NCBI GenBank assembly: GCA_964352225.1
Contig: CAYGRM010000152.1
Location: 1-14,807, forward strand
Length of the DNA stretch: 14,807 bases
Direction: 5' to 3'
Origin: CAJQQY01 sp964352225
GTDB lineage: Bacteria; Bacteroidota; Bacteroidia; Chitinophagales; Saprospiraceae
The notes below the pieces were generated by a model. The model ran no database searches, was not told the DNA's origin, and saw nothing but the letters and a program-made list of their open reading frames with translations. A program made the position numbers and the translations under genes. Below, piece after piece: positions 7,231 to 14,341 of the stretch. Within the stretch, counting starts at the first letter, position 1; each line of letters starts with the position of its first letter.

Positions 7231-8052
7231 TTATTCTCGAATAAGCAGAATGGTTCGTTCCTCTAGGTTCAATAACTGTGTGCCATTAGATAATGTGTGA
7301 AAGGGCGTTTCCCAATGTCGATGTCCAAAACAGACTAAAGTCTCAGGGCTAGATTCCAATACTTGTCGAACAGCGGAGTTCCCCACTAGGCTTTCTGTTA
7401 AATAATCCGGCCCTTCGTGAAGTAGTAAAATCTCAGGTTTTTTGAGACATTGTTTTTTTATTGCTTTGAGAAAATCAACTTCATCCCATCTGTTCATTTT
7501 CCTTGCTGGGCCAATGATTCCTCCTACTCCACTTATGGATATATTAGAAATAGTTTTATTTCCATTTTCAAAATGGTATATATCCTTTTCAAATTGGAAT
7601 TCTTTCACTTTACTATTTCCCTCTCCAATCATATCGTGATTCCCTGAAACACCTGCGACCCATTTAAAATGTTTTTTAAACGCATGATAAACTGAACGAA
7701 CATCTCCAATCCCTCCTCGACGATATTCCAACGCAAATAAATCACCACATAACAATACTCCTACATTTTTAGGATCAAGATTTGAATATTCGATTTCTAA
7801 CAATAATTTCAATTCCTCTGGAAGAACTTCTCCCATCAATTTCAATTCACCTGCTGATTCCATATGCCCTTGCAAATCGGAAGCAATAATCAAACCATCT
7901 AACTCCGCGGGTATGTAATTCACCTTTCCTTCTAGCACCGGCCAATAATGATCTTGTAAGGGTAAAACACCCTCTACATGAAGCCTACTTGGAATCACTT
8001 TTTTATAAGGAATTGTGTGAATTGGAGTAGATTCTAGACTTTTAATTTTCAT
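7231..8052 (-). CDS. Calcineurin-like metallophosphoesterase, 273 aa
   Basis: Two-metal phosphoesterase fold. Motifs in order: Asp59 in SDLQGH, CGDLF with Asp104, SGNHD at 136-140, His212 in LLHEGPD, and GHRH at 243-246. Most family members begin with Asp-x-His; here Asp59 is followed by Leu-Gln-Gly-His, so the usual His position is Gln61 and His63 lies two residues on. Metal binding or specificity may therefore differ. No signal peptide, so probably cytoplasmic. The N-terminal about 50 residues are not recognised. The start lies 27 bp behind the stop of another phosphoesterase on the same strand, so they form a likely two-gene operon. Substrate unknown. Confidence 0.87.
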   Translation of the reverse strand: MKIKSLESTPIHTIPYKKVIPSRLHVEGVLPLQDHYWPVLEGKVNYIPAELDGLIIASDLQGHMESAGELKLMGEVLPEELKLLLEIEYSNLDPKNVGVLLCGDLFALEYRRGGIGDVRSVYHAFKKHFKWVAGVSGNHDMIGEGNSKVKEFQFEKDIYHFENGNKTISNISISGVGGIIGPARKMNRWDEVDFLKAIKKQCLKKPEILLLHEGPDYLTESLVGNSAVRQVLESSPETLVCFGHRHWETPFHTLSNGTQLLNLEERTILLIRE

Positions 8053-8079
8053 TTTGATTTTATTATTTCTTAAAGATAA

Positions 8080-8742
8080 TTAATCCACATTTGGTTGAAA
8101 AATCAATGCTCGACTATCTAAATTAAATGCAACCAAATCACCAAATCCTTCACTTTCATAAAAACATCCTGCATCAATATCAATCACCGGTAGGTGATCT
8201 AATATGGTTAAACTATTTTCTATTACTGATTTTTTAGTTGGAGTATGACCATGGACTATAACCCTATTTCCCAACCAATCTCGATCAATTTGATCATACC
8301 ACTTTCGAATCCACATCATTTCTTGAAGATCAGCTAAAGGATCTTTTCTTAAAAAATTTAAACCTGCGTGAACTAAAATGTAATCTTCCAAGTCAAAATA
8401 ATATTCCAATCTGTTCATCCAATTAATATATTTTTGAGGAATATCATTATTTTTAGTCACTTCAAAACTTGCCAAGGTGGCGTCCTCTCCATTGTACCAA
8501 ACATTAGTTTTTTCAATTTCATCAAGGAGCATCTGCTCATGATTTCCACGCAAACAATGAACTTGAAATCCTCCATTTTGCAATTTCCAAATATGATCAA
8601 TTACTCCTCGACTATTAGGTCCTCGATCAATAAAATCTCCCAAAAGAAAAAGTTCGTCCTCTTTGGTCAAGTTTATTTTTCCTAATAAAGCTTTAAAGGT
8701 TTTTACACAACCATGAATATCTGAGATAGCGTATCGAGGCAT
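8080..8742 (-). CDS. PPP-type serine/threonine phosphatase-like metallophosphoesterase, 220 aa
   Basis: Resembles the bacterial PrpA/PrpB and symmetrical diadenosine tetraphosphatase branch of the PPP superfamily. Numbering from the chosen start: SDIHG (Asp8, His10), GDFIDRG (35-41), RGNHE (65-69), HAG (His125) and HGHTP (His165), a complete set of metal and phosphate ligands. It could remove phosphate from proteins or cleave dinucleoside polyphosphates; sequence alone does not decide. I use Met15 of the longer frame (ATG at 8742) because MPRYAISDIHG is the family's normal N-terminus. First gene of a likely operon with the calcineurin-like enzyme, divergent from the TetR gene across 165 bp, so the TetR palindrome could influence it. 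Confidence 0.9.
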   Translation of the reverse strand: MPRYAISDIHGCVKTFKALLGKINLTKEDELFLLGDFIDRGPNSRGVIDHIWKLQNGGFQVHCLRGNHEQMLLDEIEKTNVWYNGEDATLASFEVTKNNDIPQKYINWMNRLEYYFDLEDYILVHAGLNFLRKDPLADLQEMMWIRKWYDQIDRDWLGNRVIVHGHTPTKKSVIENSLTILDHLPVIDIDAGCFYESEGFGDLVAFNLDSRALIFQPNVD

Positions 8743-8841
8743 ATTATAATATGATATTTTTATTTTTTCAATTGATACCAACAAAATCTAGGATGATAAG
8801 TTCCCCAAGGTATTAAGTTTAATTTATTTAAAAAATAAGAT

Positions 8842-8869
8842 AAAAATTAGTCACTAGTGACTAATTTTT
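8842..8869. promoter_or_regulatory. Perfect 28-bp palindrome, likely TetR operator
   Basis: The 14-nt arm AAAAATTAGTCACT (8842-8855) is followed directly by its exact reverse complement (8856-8869) with no spacer. It lies 38 bp upstream of the TetR start and just before TATATTTA, a near match to the -7 box, so a bound repressor would overlap the promoter. TetR proteins commonly bind such palindromes to repress their own and neighbouring genes. No second copy was seen elsewhere in the window. Confidence 0.65.
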
Positions 8870-8870
8870 C

Positions 8871-8878
8871 TATATTTA
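8871..8878 (+). promoter_or_regulatory. Candidate -7 box of the TetR gene
   Basis: TATATTTA differs from TAnnTTTG only in the last base. A TTAG inside the palindrome (8847-8850) lies 20 bp upstream at the position of a -33 element. Transcription would begin near 8885, leaving a leader of roughly 20-25 nt. Supported by position relative to the palindrome and the start codon only. Confidence 0.35.
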
Positions 8879-8907
8879 CGACTATCAAACGTATCCATAA
8901 ATCTTCC

Positions 8908-9564
8908 ATGAGTACCAAACTTAAAATCATCAAACAAGGCATTTCTAGTTTCAACAAATCAAGTTTTGGGACAGTCAGCTTATTTGAAATTGCTCAAAAA
9001 CTAGGTATTTCAAGAGGAAATTTGACCTACCATTTTAAGGATAAAAATGTTTTACTCAAAGCTATACTGGAATATATGTTGGAAAAAATGGAAGTCCAAC
9101 GAAAAAAATCAAGATCACTTCCTTCTTTCGAAAATTTACACAACGAGGTTCAGTTATATTTTAAATATCAAAAAACGTACTCCTTTATTTTCAGAGATTC
9201 TCAAGTTTTGAAACTACCTTTTGTCAATAAACGATTCAAGGAAATGACAGATCAAACCATCATGGACAATAAAGCTGCTATTGCATTTTCTATCCAATTG
9301 GGAAATATGAAACCCGAACCATTCCCAGGAATTTATAACAATGTTGCGGTGATGACTTGGGTACTTTCTTTTTATTGGTCCGCTCAAAATATTGTCAGAA
9401 ATACCTCCAAAAATGAAGATGGGGAAAAAGTAATTTGGAGTTTACTACTTCCCCATTTTACCCCAAAAGGCATCAATGCATTTAAAAAATATTTTGGAGA
9501 AGATTATTTTAATCAAATTGGAGAAGCTTTCGAATTTGATATCAACAATTATATTTCTTTTTAA
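8908..9564 (+). CDS. TetR/AcrR-family transcriptional regulator, 218 aa
   Basis: The N-terminal helix-turn-helix is clear: TVSLFEIAQKLGISRGNLTYHF at about residues 22-43, followed by KDKNVLLKAI, the usual TetR continuation. The remaining about 160 residues form the ligand-binding and dimerisation part, which I cannot assign to a ligand. An in-frame GTG at 8857 gives 17 more residues, but it lies inside the 28-bp palindrome, so I choose the ATG at 8908. It is the first gene of the plus-strand catabolic cluster; family members in such places typically repress the pathway until an acyl-CoA or related inducer binds. The carboxylase beta gene starts 112 bp downstream, with a REPIN-like element between. 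Confidence 0.9.
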   Translation: MSTKLKIIKQGISSFNKSSFGTVSLFEIAQKLGISRGNLTYHFKDKNVLLKAILEYMLEKMEVQRKKSRSLPSFENLHNEVQLYFKYQKTYSFIFRDSQVLKLPFVNKRFKEMTDQTIMDNKAAIAFSIQLGNMKPEPFPGIYNNVAVMTWVLSFYWSAQNIVRNTSKNEDGEKVIWSLLLPHFTPKGINAFKKYFGEDYFNQIGEAFEFDINNYISF

Positions 9565-9574
9565 AAAAAATCTT

Positions 9575-9665
9575 GTAGCGGGACTCTCTTGAGTCCCATA
9601 TCAAATAAAATGAGACTTAAAAAAATCAGTATCAAATAACTCGGGACTCGGGAAAGTTCCGCTAC
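9575..9665. repeat. REPIN-like element 1 (two inverted REP-like copies)
   Basis: Copy A on the plus strand (9575-9597) begins GTAG and contains GGGACTC-TCTT-GAGTCCC, a perfect 7-bp hairpin. Copy B on the minus strand (9643-9665) also begins GTAG and matches copy A at 19 of 23 positions. The GTAG ends face outward, about 45 nt apart. This is the layout of REP doublets: GTAG-type tetranucleotide plus palindrome, in inverted pairs. It lies wholly between the TetR and carboxylase beta genes. Confidence 0.7.
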
Positions 9666-9676
9666 TAAAAAATATC

Positions 9677-11278
9677 ATGCGAGCATTAAATTCAAATATC
9701 AATCCTTCCAGCCAAACTTTTCTAGACAATGTCAAAGAAATGAAAAAGCTAATTGAGTTGCTAGAAAAACATCTCAAAACAAGCCGATTTGAAGGAAAAG
9801 AAAATTCAATTGAACGAGCTAGAACTCGGGGAAAATTATTAGCAAGAGAACGAATCGAATTGGTTTTAGACAAAGACAGTCCGTTTCTAGAATTATTACC
9901 ACTTGCAGGTTTAGAAAAAAAAGGAGGCTTTGGTGCTGGAGGAACCAATGTTTCGGGAATAGGAATTGTCTCAGGAAAATTGTGCATGATTAATTCCAAT
10001 GTTGGAACTCGAAAAGGTGGGTCAGTCGATCAAGCCACAGTATTCAAGGGGCTACGTATTGGTGACATCACTCGGGAATGCAAATTACCAACCATTAATT
10101 TAGTAGAAAGTGGAGGTGCAAACTTACCTGACCAAGCAACCATCTTCAATTATGGAGGCGAAAGTTTTCGGGAAATTTCTAGACGATCAGCCATGGGCAT
10201 CCAAACCATATCTATCGTTTTTGGAAATGCAACTGCCGGCGGTGCTTACATTCCTGGCATGTCAGATTATGCTATTTTTCAAAGAAAAGCAGCTAAGGTT
10301 TTTCTAGCGGGGCCACCTCTCGTAAAAATGGCTACTAATGAAGAATCAACTGACGAAGAATTAGGTGGAGCTGAAATGCACAGCCGAATTTCAGGAGTGT
10401 CGGATTATTTGGCAGAGGATGAATTGGATGCGATTCGGATGGCAAGAGAAATCATGGAATTTGTTCCTGCTACTAAACCTCACTTTATACCGACTGAAAA
10501 AATCAAAGAACCACTCTTTGATTCAGAAGAAATTTTAGGAGTCGTGCCCGCTAATATTAAAACGCCATTTGATGTTCGAGAACTAATTATGCGAATTACC
10601 GATGGCTCAGAATTTTCAGAATTCAAAGCAGAATATGGCAATACTATGATTTGTGGTTGGACGAAAATCCATGGTTACCCAATTGGTATTTTGGGAAACA
10701 ATGGAGTCATTTTTTCTGAGTCTGCCAACAAAGCTGCTCAATTTATCCATCTTTCCAATCAAAAGAATATTCCCCTTTTGTTTTTACAAAATACTACCGG
10801 CTACATGGTTGGTAAAAAATATGAAGAAGGTGGCATTATCAAAAATGGGGCAAAATTAATCAACGCTGTTTCCAATAGTAAAGTCCCATCCATTTCTTTG
10901 ATGATTGGCTCATCTTACGGCGCAGGAAATTATGGAATGAATGGAAGGTCATATGATCCTAACTTTCTATTTGCCTACCCAAATTCAAAAATTGGCGTCA
11001 TGGGCTCCGAACAAATTGCAGGTGTCATGGAAATCGTTACCCGTGCCTCTGCCAAATCAAAAGGAATTCCTTACGACGAAGAGCAAGGAAAAATGATCAA
11101 AGGAATGATGATGATGGAAGCAGAATCCAAATCTTCGGTTTGGTATTCGACTTCTGAAATGTGGGACGATGGGGTAATTGATCCAAGAGAGACAAGAAAC
11201 TATCTAGGATTTTGCTTAGCTATCCTTTACAATCAAGAGATCAAAGGAGCCAAAAGTTTCGGTGTCTGGCGGCACTAA
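9677..11278 (+). CDS. Acyl-CoA carboxylase, carboxyltransferase (beta) subunit, MCC/geranyl-CoA type, 533 aa
   Basis: Transfers carboxyl from biotin to a branched enoyl-CoA. The N-terminus (SSQTFLDN, then RGKLLARERI at 51-60), ATAGGAYIPGMSDY (185-198), FLAGPPLVK (209-217), FGNNGVIFSES-like GNNGVIFSES (340-349), FLQNTTGYMVG (369-379), YGAGNYGM (414-421) and the C-terminal WDDGVIDPRETR fit the methylcrotonyl/geranyl-CoA carboxylase beta family at its normal length. Features more like the geranyl-CoA (AtuC) branch are ESGGANL (144-150), SDY rather than ADE, and Gly160 where MCC has Phe in HFGR. The pairing with a biotin-bearing alpha gene and a crotonase fits leucine or acyclic-terpene type pathways. 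Specificity is inferred, and REPIN-like elements lie on both sides. Confidence 0.92.
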   Translation: MRALNSNINPSSQTFLDNVKEMKKLIELLEKHLKTSRFEGKENSIERARTRGKLLARERIELVLDKDSPFLELLPLAGLEKKGGFGAGGTNVSGIGIVSGKLCMINSNVGTRKGGSVDQATVFKGLRIGDITRECKLPTINLVESGGANLPDQATIFNYGGESFREISRRSAMGIQTISIVFGNATAGGAYIPGMSDYAIFQRKAAKVFLAGPPLVKMATNEESTDEELGGAEMHSRISGVSDYLAEDELDAIRMAREIMEFVPATKPHFIPTEKIKEPLFDSEEILGVVPANIKTPFDVRELIMRITDGSEFSEFKAEYGNTMICGWTKIHGYPIGILGNNGVIFSESANKAAQFIHLSNQKNIPLLFLQNTTGYMVGKKYEEGGIIKNGAKLINAVSNSKVPSISLMIGSSYGAGNYGMNGRSYDPNFLFAYPNSKIGVMGSEQIAGVMEIVTRASAKSKGIPYDEEQGKMIKGMMMMEAESKSSVWYSTSEMWDDGVIDPRETRNYLGFCLAILYNQEIKGAKSFGVWRH

Positions 11279-11284
11279 TTATAT

Positions 11285-11371
11285 GTAACTGGACTCTCCC
11301 GAGTCTAGTCCAATCAAAAAAAAAATCAACTCATTTTGAAATTAATACTGGACTCAGAAGAGTCTAGCTAC
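11285..11371. repeat. REPIN-like element 2 (two inverted REP-like copies)
   Basis: Copy C on the plus strand (11285-11307) begins GTAA and contains GGACTC-TCCC-GAGTC. Copy D on the minus strand (11349-11371) begins GTAG and contains AGACTC-TTCT-GAGTCC. Both resemble copies A and B of element 1, and the outward-facing arrangement and total size (87 against 91 bp) are alike. It occupies the gap between carboxylase beta and alpha, and copy D ends 10 bp before the alpha start. Confidence 0.68.
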
Positions 11372-11381
11372 ATGAAAAAAA

Positions 11382-13358
11382 ATGAAAAAAATAAAAAGAA
11401 TTCTCATCGCCAACCGTGGCGAAATCGCATCAAGAATAATTCGAACTTGCAAAAAAATGGGCATCACCAGCATCGCCGTTTTTTCGGAAGCAGATCGAAA
11501 TGCACCTTTTGTTTCCCAAGCAGACTTAGCAGTTTTCATTGGAGAAAGCTCCCCCAGCAAGTCCTATTTAGATCATGAAAAAATTATGACTGCGGCAAAA
11601 AGAACACAAGCTGATGCCATTCATCCAGGTTATGGATTTTTATCAGAAAACACAAATTTTGCTGAAAAGTGTAAAGATGAAAATCTTATTTTCATCGGAC
11701 CAAATCCAGCAGCAATTGATGCTATGGGATCAAAGTCTAATGCTAAAAAAATCATGGAAGAAAATGGTGTTCCAGTCATTCCGGGTTATAAAGGTAAAGA
11801 TCAATCTACAGCAACTTTGCAAACTGAAGCGATGAAAATTGGGTTCCCCCTTTTACTCAAAGCAACTGCTGGTGGCGGTGGAAAAGGAATGAGAATTGTG
11901 CATCAAGCTGATGAAATTTTAGCTACCATCCAAGCTGCTAAACGAGAAGCAAAAAACGCTTTTGGTGATGATGAATTAATTATCGAAAAATATATTTCGT
12001 CAGGTCGGCACATCGAATTTCAAATTTTTGGAGATCAACATGGTAACCTCATTCACTTGCTCGAACGCGAATGTACCATCCAACGTCGCTATCAAAAAGT
12101 GATTGAAGAAAGCCCTTCTCCAATCATGACGGAGGAATTGAGAAGTAAGATGGGACAAGCTGCAGTCCTTGCTGCCAAAGCACTCAACTACGATAATGCA
12201 GGAACCGTCGAGTTTATTTTTGATGATAAATCAGGTGAATTTTACTTCTTAGAAGTCAATACTCGCTTGCAAGTGGAGCATCCTGTGACCGAAGAAGTTA
12301 CAGGTTTAGATTTGGTAAAAATGCAAATCGAATCTGCAAGTGGTATGCCTCTTTCCATTTCTCAAAACGAAATTAAAGGAAATGGTTATGCCATTGAGGC
12401 TAGACTTTATGCAGAAGATGCTGCCAATAATTTTACACCAGTCACGGGCAAGATTCATCAATTTAAAATCCCACAAGTTGAAGGTCTGAGAGTAGAATCT
12501 GCTGTTCAATCTGGTTCTGAAGTTTCTGTTTTTTATGATCCGATGATTGCGAAAATAATTATTTGGGAAAAAAACCGAGCAGCGGCGCATGATAAATTAG
12601 CTTATGTTTTACAACATTTAATTTGTCAAGGAATCACGACTAATCAATCGTTTTTATCGAACGTTTTAGCTCATGAAGATTTTAGAAAAGGGAAATACAA
12701 CACTCATTTCATTGAGCAAAAAATGAAGCTGAATGAAGGTAATAATTTTGCCAAAGAGGAGTTGCAGGAAGCAGCAATCGCAGCAACAATTTTTGATTGG
12801 AAAAAACGAGAATCACAAAGAACGATTCTAAAAAGTATCCCTTCTGGTTGGCGAAATAGTTTTTATCAACCCAACTTTGAAAAATTTATTTTTGGAGAAA
12901 AAGAAGTTGAAATCAAATATCGTTTTTCCAAAAACCAGTTTGAATTTTTCGAGGGAGAAAAAACCATAAATGTTCGATTGATCAATTTTGAAAATGAAAA
13001 ATTTCGAGTCGAGTTTGATGGCATCCAAAAAGATTTCTCTGTTTTAAAATCTGAAAATGACTTTCATATTCATTCGGCTACTTTTGGAAATATTAAATTA
13101 AAGCAAGTCGAACGATTTCCCATAAAAGAAAAAGAAAAAATAAAAGGAGGTTATGAGGCTCCGATGCCTTCTCAAATAATTTCCATTCTCGTTGAACCTA
13201 ACCAACCAATTAAGCAAGGTACTCCCCTGCTGATCATCTCTTCAATGAAAATGGAAAATACAATTCATGCAGAGGAGGATGGAATTGTTGAAGAAATTTA
13301 TGCAACGGAAGGGAGCAATGTGGAGGCAGGTTTTTTATTAATGAAAATAACATCTTAA
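11382..13358 (+). CDS. Acyl-CoA carboxylase biotin carboxylase / biotin carrier (alpha) subunit, 658 aa
   Basis: ATP-dependent carboxylation of biotin carried on the same chain. The N-terminal biotin carboxylase domain starts KRILIANRGEIA (5-16), then HPGYGFLSEN (81-90), the ATP-grasp loop GGGGKGM (164-170), ERECTIQRR (228-236) and EVNTRLQVEHPVTE (291-304). A middle region (about 450-580) is the less conserved linker to the beta subunit. The C-terminal biotinyl domain has EAPMPS (592-597) and SMKMEN with biotin-accepting Lys623. Length fits MCC or geranyl-CoA alpha subunits. It partners the preceding beta subunit, presumably as an alpha6-beta6 complex in the cytoplasm. The following crotonase starts 3 bp after its stop, indicating translational coupling. 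Confidence 0.94.
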   Translation: MKKIKRILIANRGEIASRIIRTCKKMGITSIAVFSEADRNAPFVSQADLAVFIGESSPSKSYLDHEKIMTAAKRTQADAIHPGYGFLSENTNFAEKCKDENLIFIGPNPAAIDAMGSKSNAKKIMEENGVPVIPGYKGKDQSTATLQTEAMKIGFPLLLKATAGGGGKGMRIVHQADEILATIQAAKREAKNAFGDDELIIEKYISSGRHIEFQIFGDQHGNLIHLLERECTIQRRYQKVIEESPSPIMTEELRSKMGQAAVLAAKALNYDNAGTVEFIFDDKSGEFYFLEVNTRLQVEHPVTEEVTGLDLVKMQIESASGMPLSISQNEIKGNGYAIEARLYAEDAANNFTPVTGKIHQFKIPQVEGLRVESAVQSGSEVSVFYDPMIAKIIIWEKNRAAAHDKLAYVLQHLICQGITTNQSFLSNVLAHEDFRKGKYNTHFIEQKMKLNEGNNFAKEELQEAAIAATIFDWKKRESQRTILKSIPSGWRNSFYQPNFEKFIFGEKEVEIKYRFSKNQFEFFEGEKTINVRLINFENEKFRVEFDGIQKDFSVLKSENDFHIHSATFGNIKLKQVERFPIKEKEKIKGGYEAPMPSQIISILVEPNQPIKQGTPLLIISSMKMENTIHAEEDGIVEEIYATEGSNVEAGFLLMKITS

Positions 13359-13361
13359 TCA

Positions 13362-14147
13362 ATGGAATATTTTAAACATAGTCTTTTTAAAAATCCTTTA
13401 AACGAAACTTATGCTTTCATAAAGTTGCAAGAGGACAACCATACCTTAACGATCACTTTAGATCGTGCCGCAAAGAAAAATGCCATTCATCCAAAGATGG
13501 TTGATGAGTTAGCTTTCGCTTTGCAGTACGCGAAAATATCCAAACACATCTGGGTCATTGTGATAGCGGCCGAAGGAAATGTATTTTGTGCAGGAGCAGA
13601 TCTCAAAGTATTTATGGGTATACTTGGCGATTTTGAATCAACGATTCCCAAGGCGGAAAAAGAAGTTTTACTAGGCGATTTATTTAATCAAGTTCATAAA
13701 CCAGTCATTGCAAAAATTGAAGGCGATGTTTATGCTGGAGGATTTTTCTTCCTCGCTGGAAGTACTTATGTGGTGGCTAAGGAAAATGTAAAACTTGGTT
13801 TGCCGGAGGTAAAAAGAGGTTTGTATCCCTTTCAAGTCATGGCTGCGTTGCTGCAAGTAATGCCCAAACGAAAGGTGGTAGACTGGTGCATTCGAGGATA
13901 TAATTTACCGGTGAAGGATGCGCTTGATTTTGGTTTGGTGACTCATTTGGCAACGGCTGAAAATATTGATTCAATAGTTGATGGATTGATTGCTGACTTA
14001 AGTAAAAATTCTCCGTCTGCGATTCGACTCGGTTTAGAGGCTTTGGATGCAATCCAAAATTCGGAATTGAAACATCAATATTTGATGGAGATGTTGCAAA
14101 AAAACGGTTGCGTCAAAAGATGGGCAGGAAGGACTAACTGCTTTTAG
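13362..14147 (+). CDS. Enoyl-CoA hydratase/isomerase (crotonase) family, C-terminus frameshifted
   Basis: Crotonase fold that hydrates or isomerises acyl-CoA. Visible motifs: FCAGADLKVF (75-84, first oxyanion half), GDVYAGGFFFLAG (121-133, second oxyanion half) and GLPEVKRGLYPFQVMAAL (146-163, with catalytic-type Glu149). The glutamate usual after the second oxyanion loop (GGxELA in classical hydratases) is Phe here, so the reaction may not be plain hydration. The last about 14 residues (from Asn248) do not look like family sequence; skipping one A in an A7 run restores a normal ending, so the gene should be 272 aa and end at 14181. Coupled to the carboxylase alpha gene; likely acts on its glutaconyl-CoA-type product. 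Confidence 0.88.
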   Translation: MEYFKHSLFKNPLNETYAFIKLQEDNHTLTITLDRAAKKNAIHPKMVDELAFALQYAKISKHIWVIVIAAEGNVFCAGADLKVFMGILGDFESTIPKAEKEVLLGDLFNQVHKPVIAKIEGDVYAGGFFFLAGSTYVVAKENVKLGLPEVKRGLYPFQVMAALLQVMPKRKVVDWCIRGYNLPVKDALDFGLVTHLATAENIDSIVDGLIADLSKNSPSAIRLGLEALDAIQNSELKHQYLMEMLQKNGCVKRWAGRTNCF

Positions 14148-14181
14148 AGAAAAGAGGAAACCGGTTTGGAAGGGGGAATGA
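14098..14181 (+). other. Out-of-frame crotonase C-terminus behind an A7 run
   Basis: Seven A at 14098-14104 fall within the crotonase. Dropping one A gives the family-typical ending DGQEGLTAFREKRKPVWKG and a TGA at 14179-14181; with seven A the frame ends early at 14147 with unrelated residues. Causes could be a one-base sequencing or assembly error in the homopolymer, a recent mutation, or transcript slippage on the A run. Error is the simplest. Confidence 0.85.
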
Positions 14182-14189
14182 TTTTGGGT

Positions 14190-14324
14190 AATATCCAATA
14201 ATGAACAAGGAATGTCCAATGTCCAACTTTTAGAAAACAGAAGCTCAGTCAAGCTTCTTGGAAATTGGTTATTCCTTGTTCGATATTGGATATTCAAAGG
14301 TTCCTTGTTGAATATTGGATATTC
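14190..14324. repeat. Intergenic repeat cluster, one inverted and two direct copies
   Basis: A roughly 24-nt unit occurs three times: 14190-14213 on the minus strand, then 14271-14294 and 14300-14323 on the plus strand, all sharing TTCCTTGTT followed by ATATTGGATATT or a close variant. The first two can pair across a 57-nt centre. It lies between the crotonase and monooxygenase genes. No GTAG-type end is seen, so it is a different family from the REPIN-like elements. Confidence 0.6.
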
Positions 14325-14341
14325 GTCATTAATAAAAAAAT

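Noticed and set aside
8743..8784. 14 extra N-terminal residues of the PPP-type phosphatase
   Set aside because: The family starts a few residues before SDIHG; the upstream stretch is AT-rich and non-conserved.
8857..8907. GTG start giving a longer TetR protein
   Set aside because: It lies inside the perfect palindrome and before the likely transcription start; the ATG at 8908 gives a normal TetR N-terminus.
9575..9665. Reading the repeats before carboxylase beta as a CRISPR or a simple terminator
   Set aside because: Only inverted pairs, no regular spacers; the hairpins lack a following T run and the same design recurs in the next gap, which fits a REP-type repeat better.
9601..9999. 132-codon minus-strand frame over the start of the carboxylase beta gene
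   Set aside because: Antisense shadow of a well-conserved coding region and without recognisable motifs.
11336..11578. 80-codon open frame overlapping the start of the biotin carboxylase gene
   Set aside because: Low-complexity Lys/Asn and Arg-rich sequence in a shifted frame of a certain gene; no family features.
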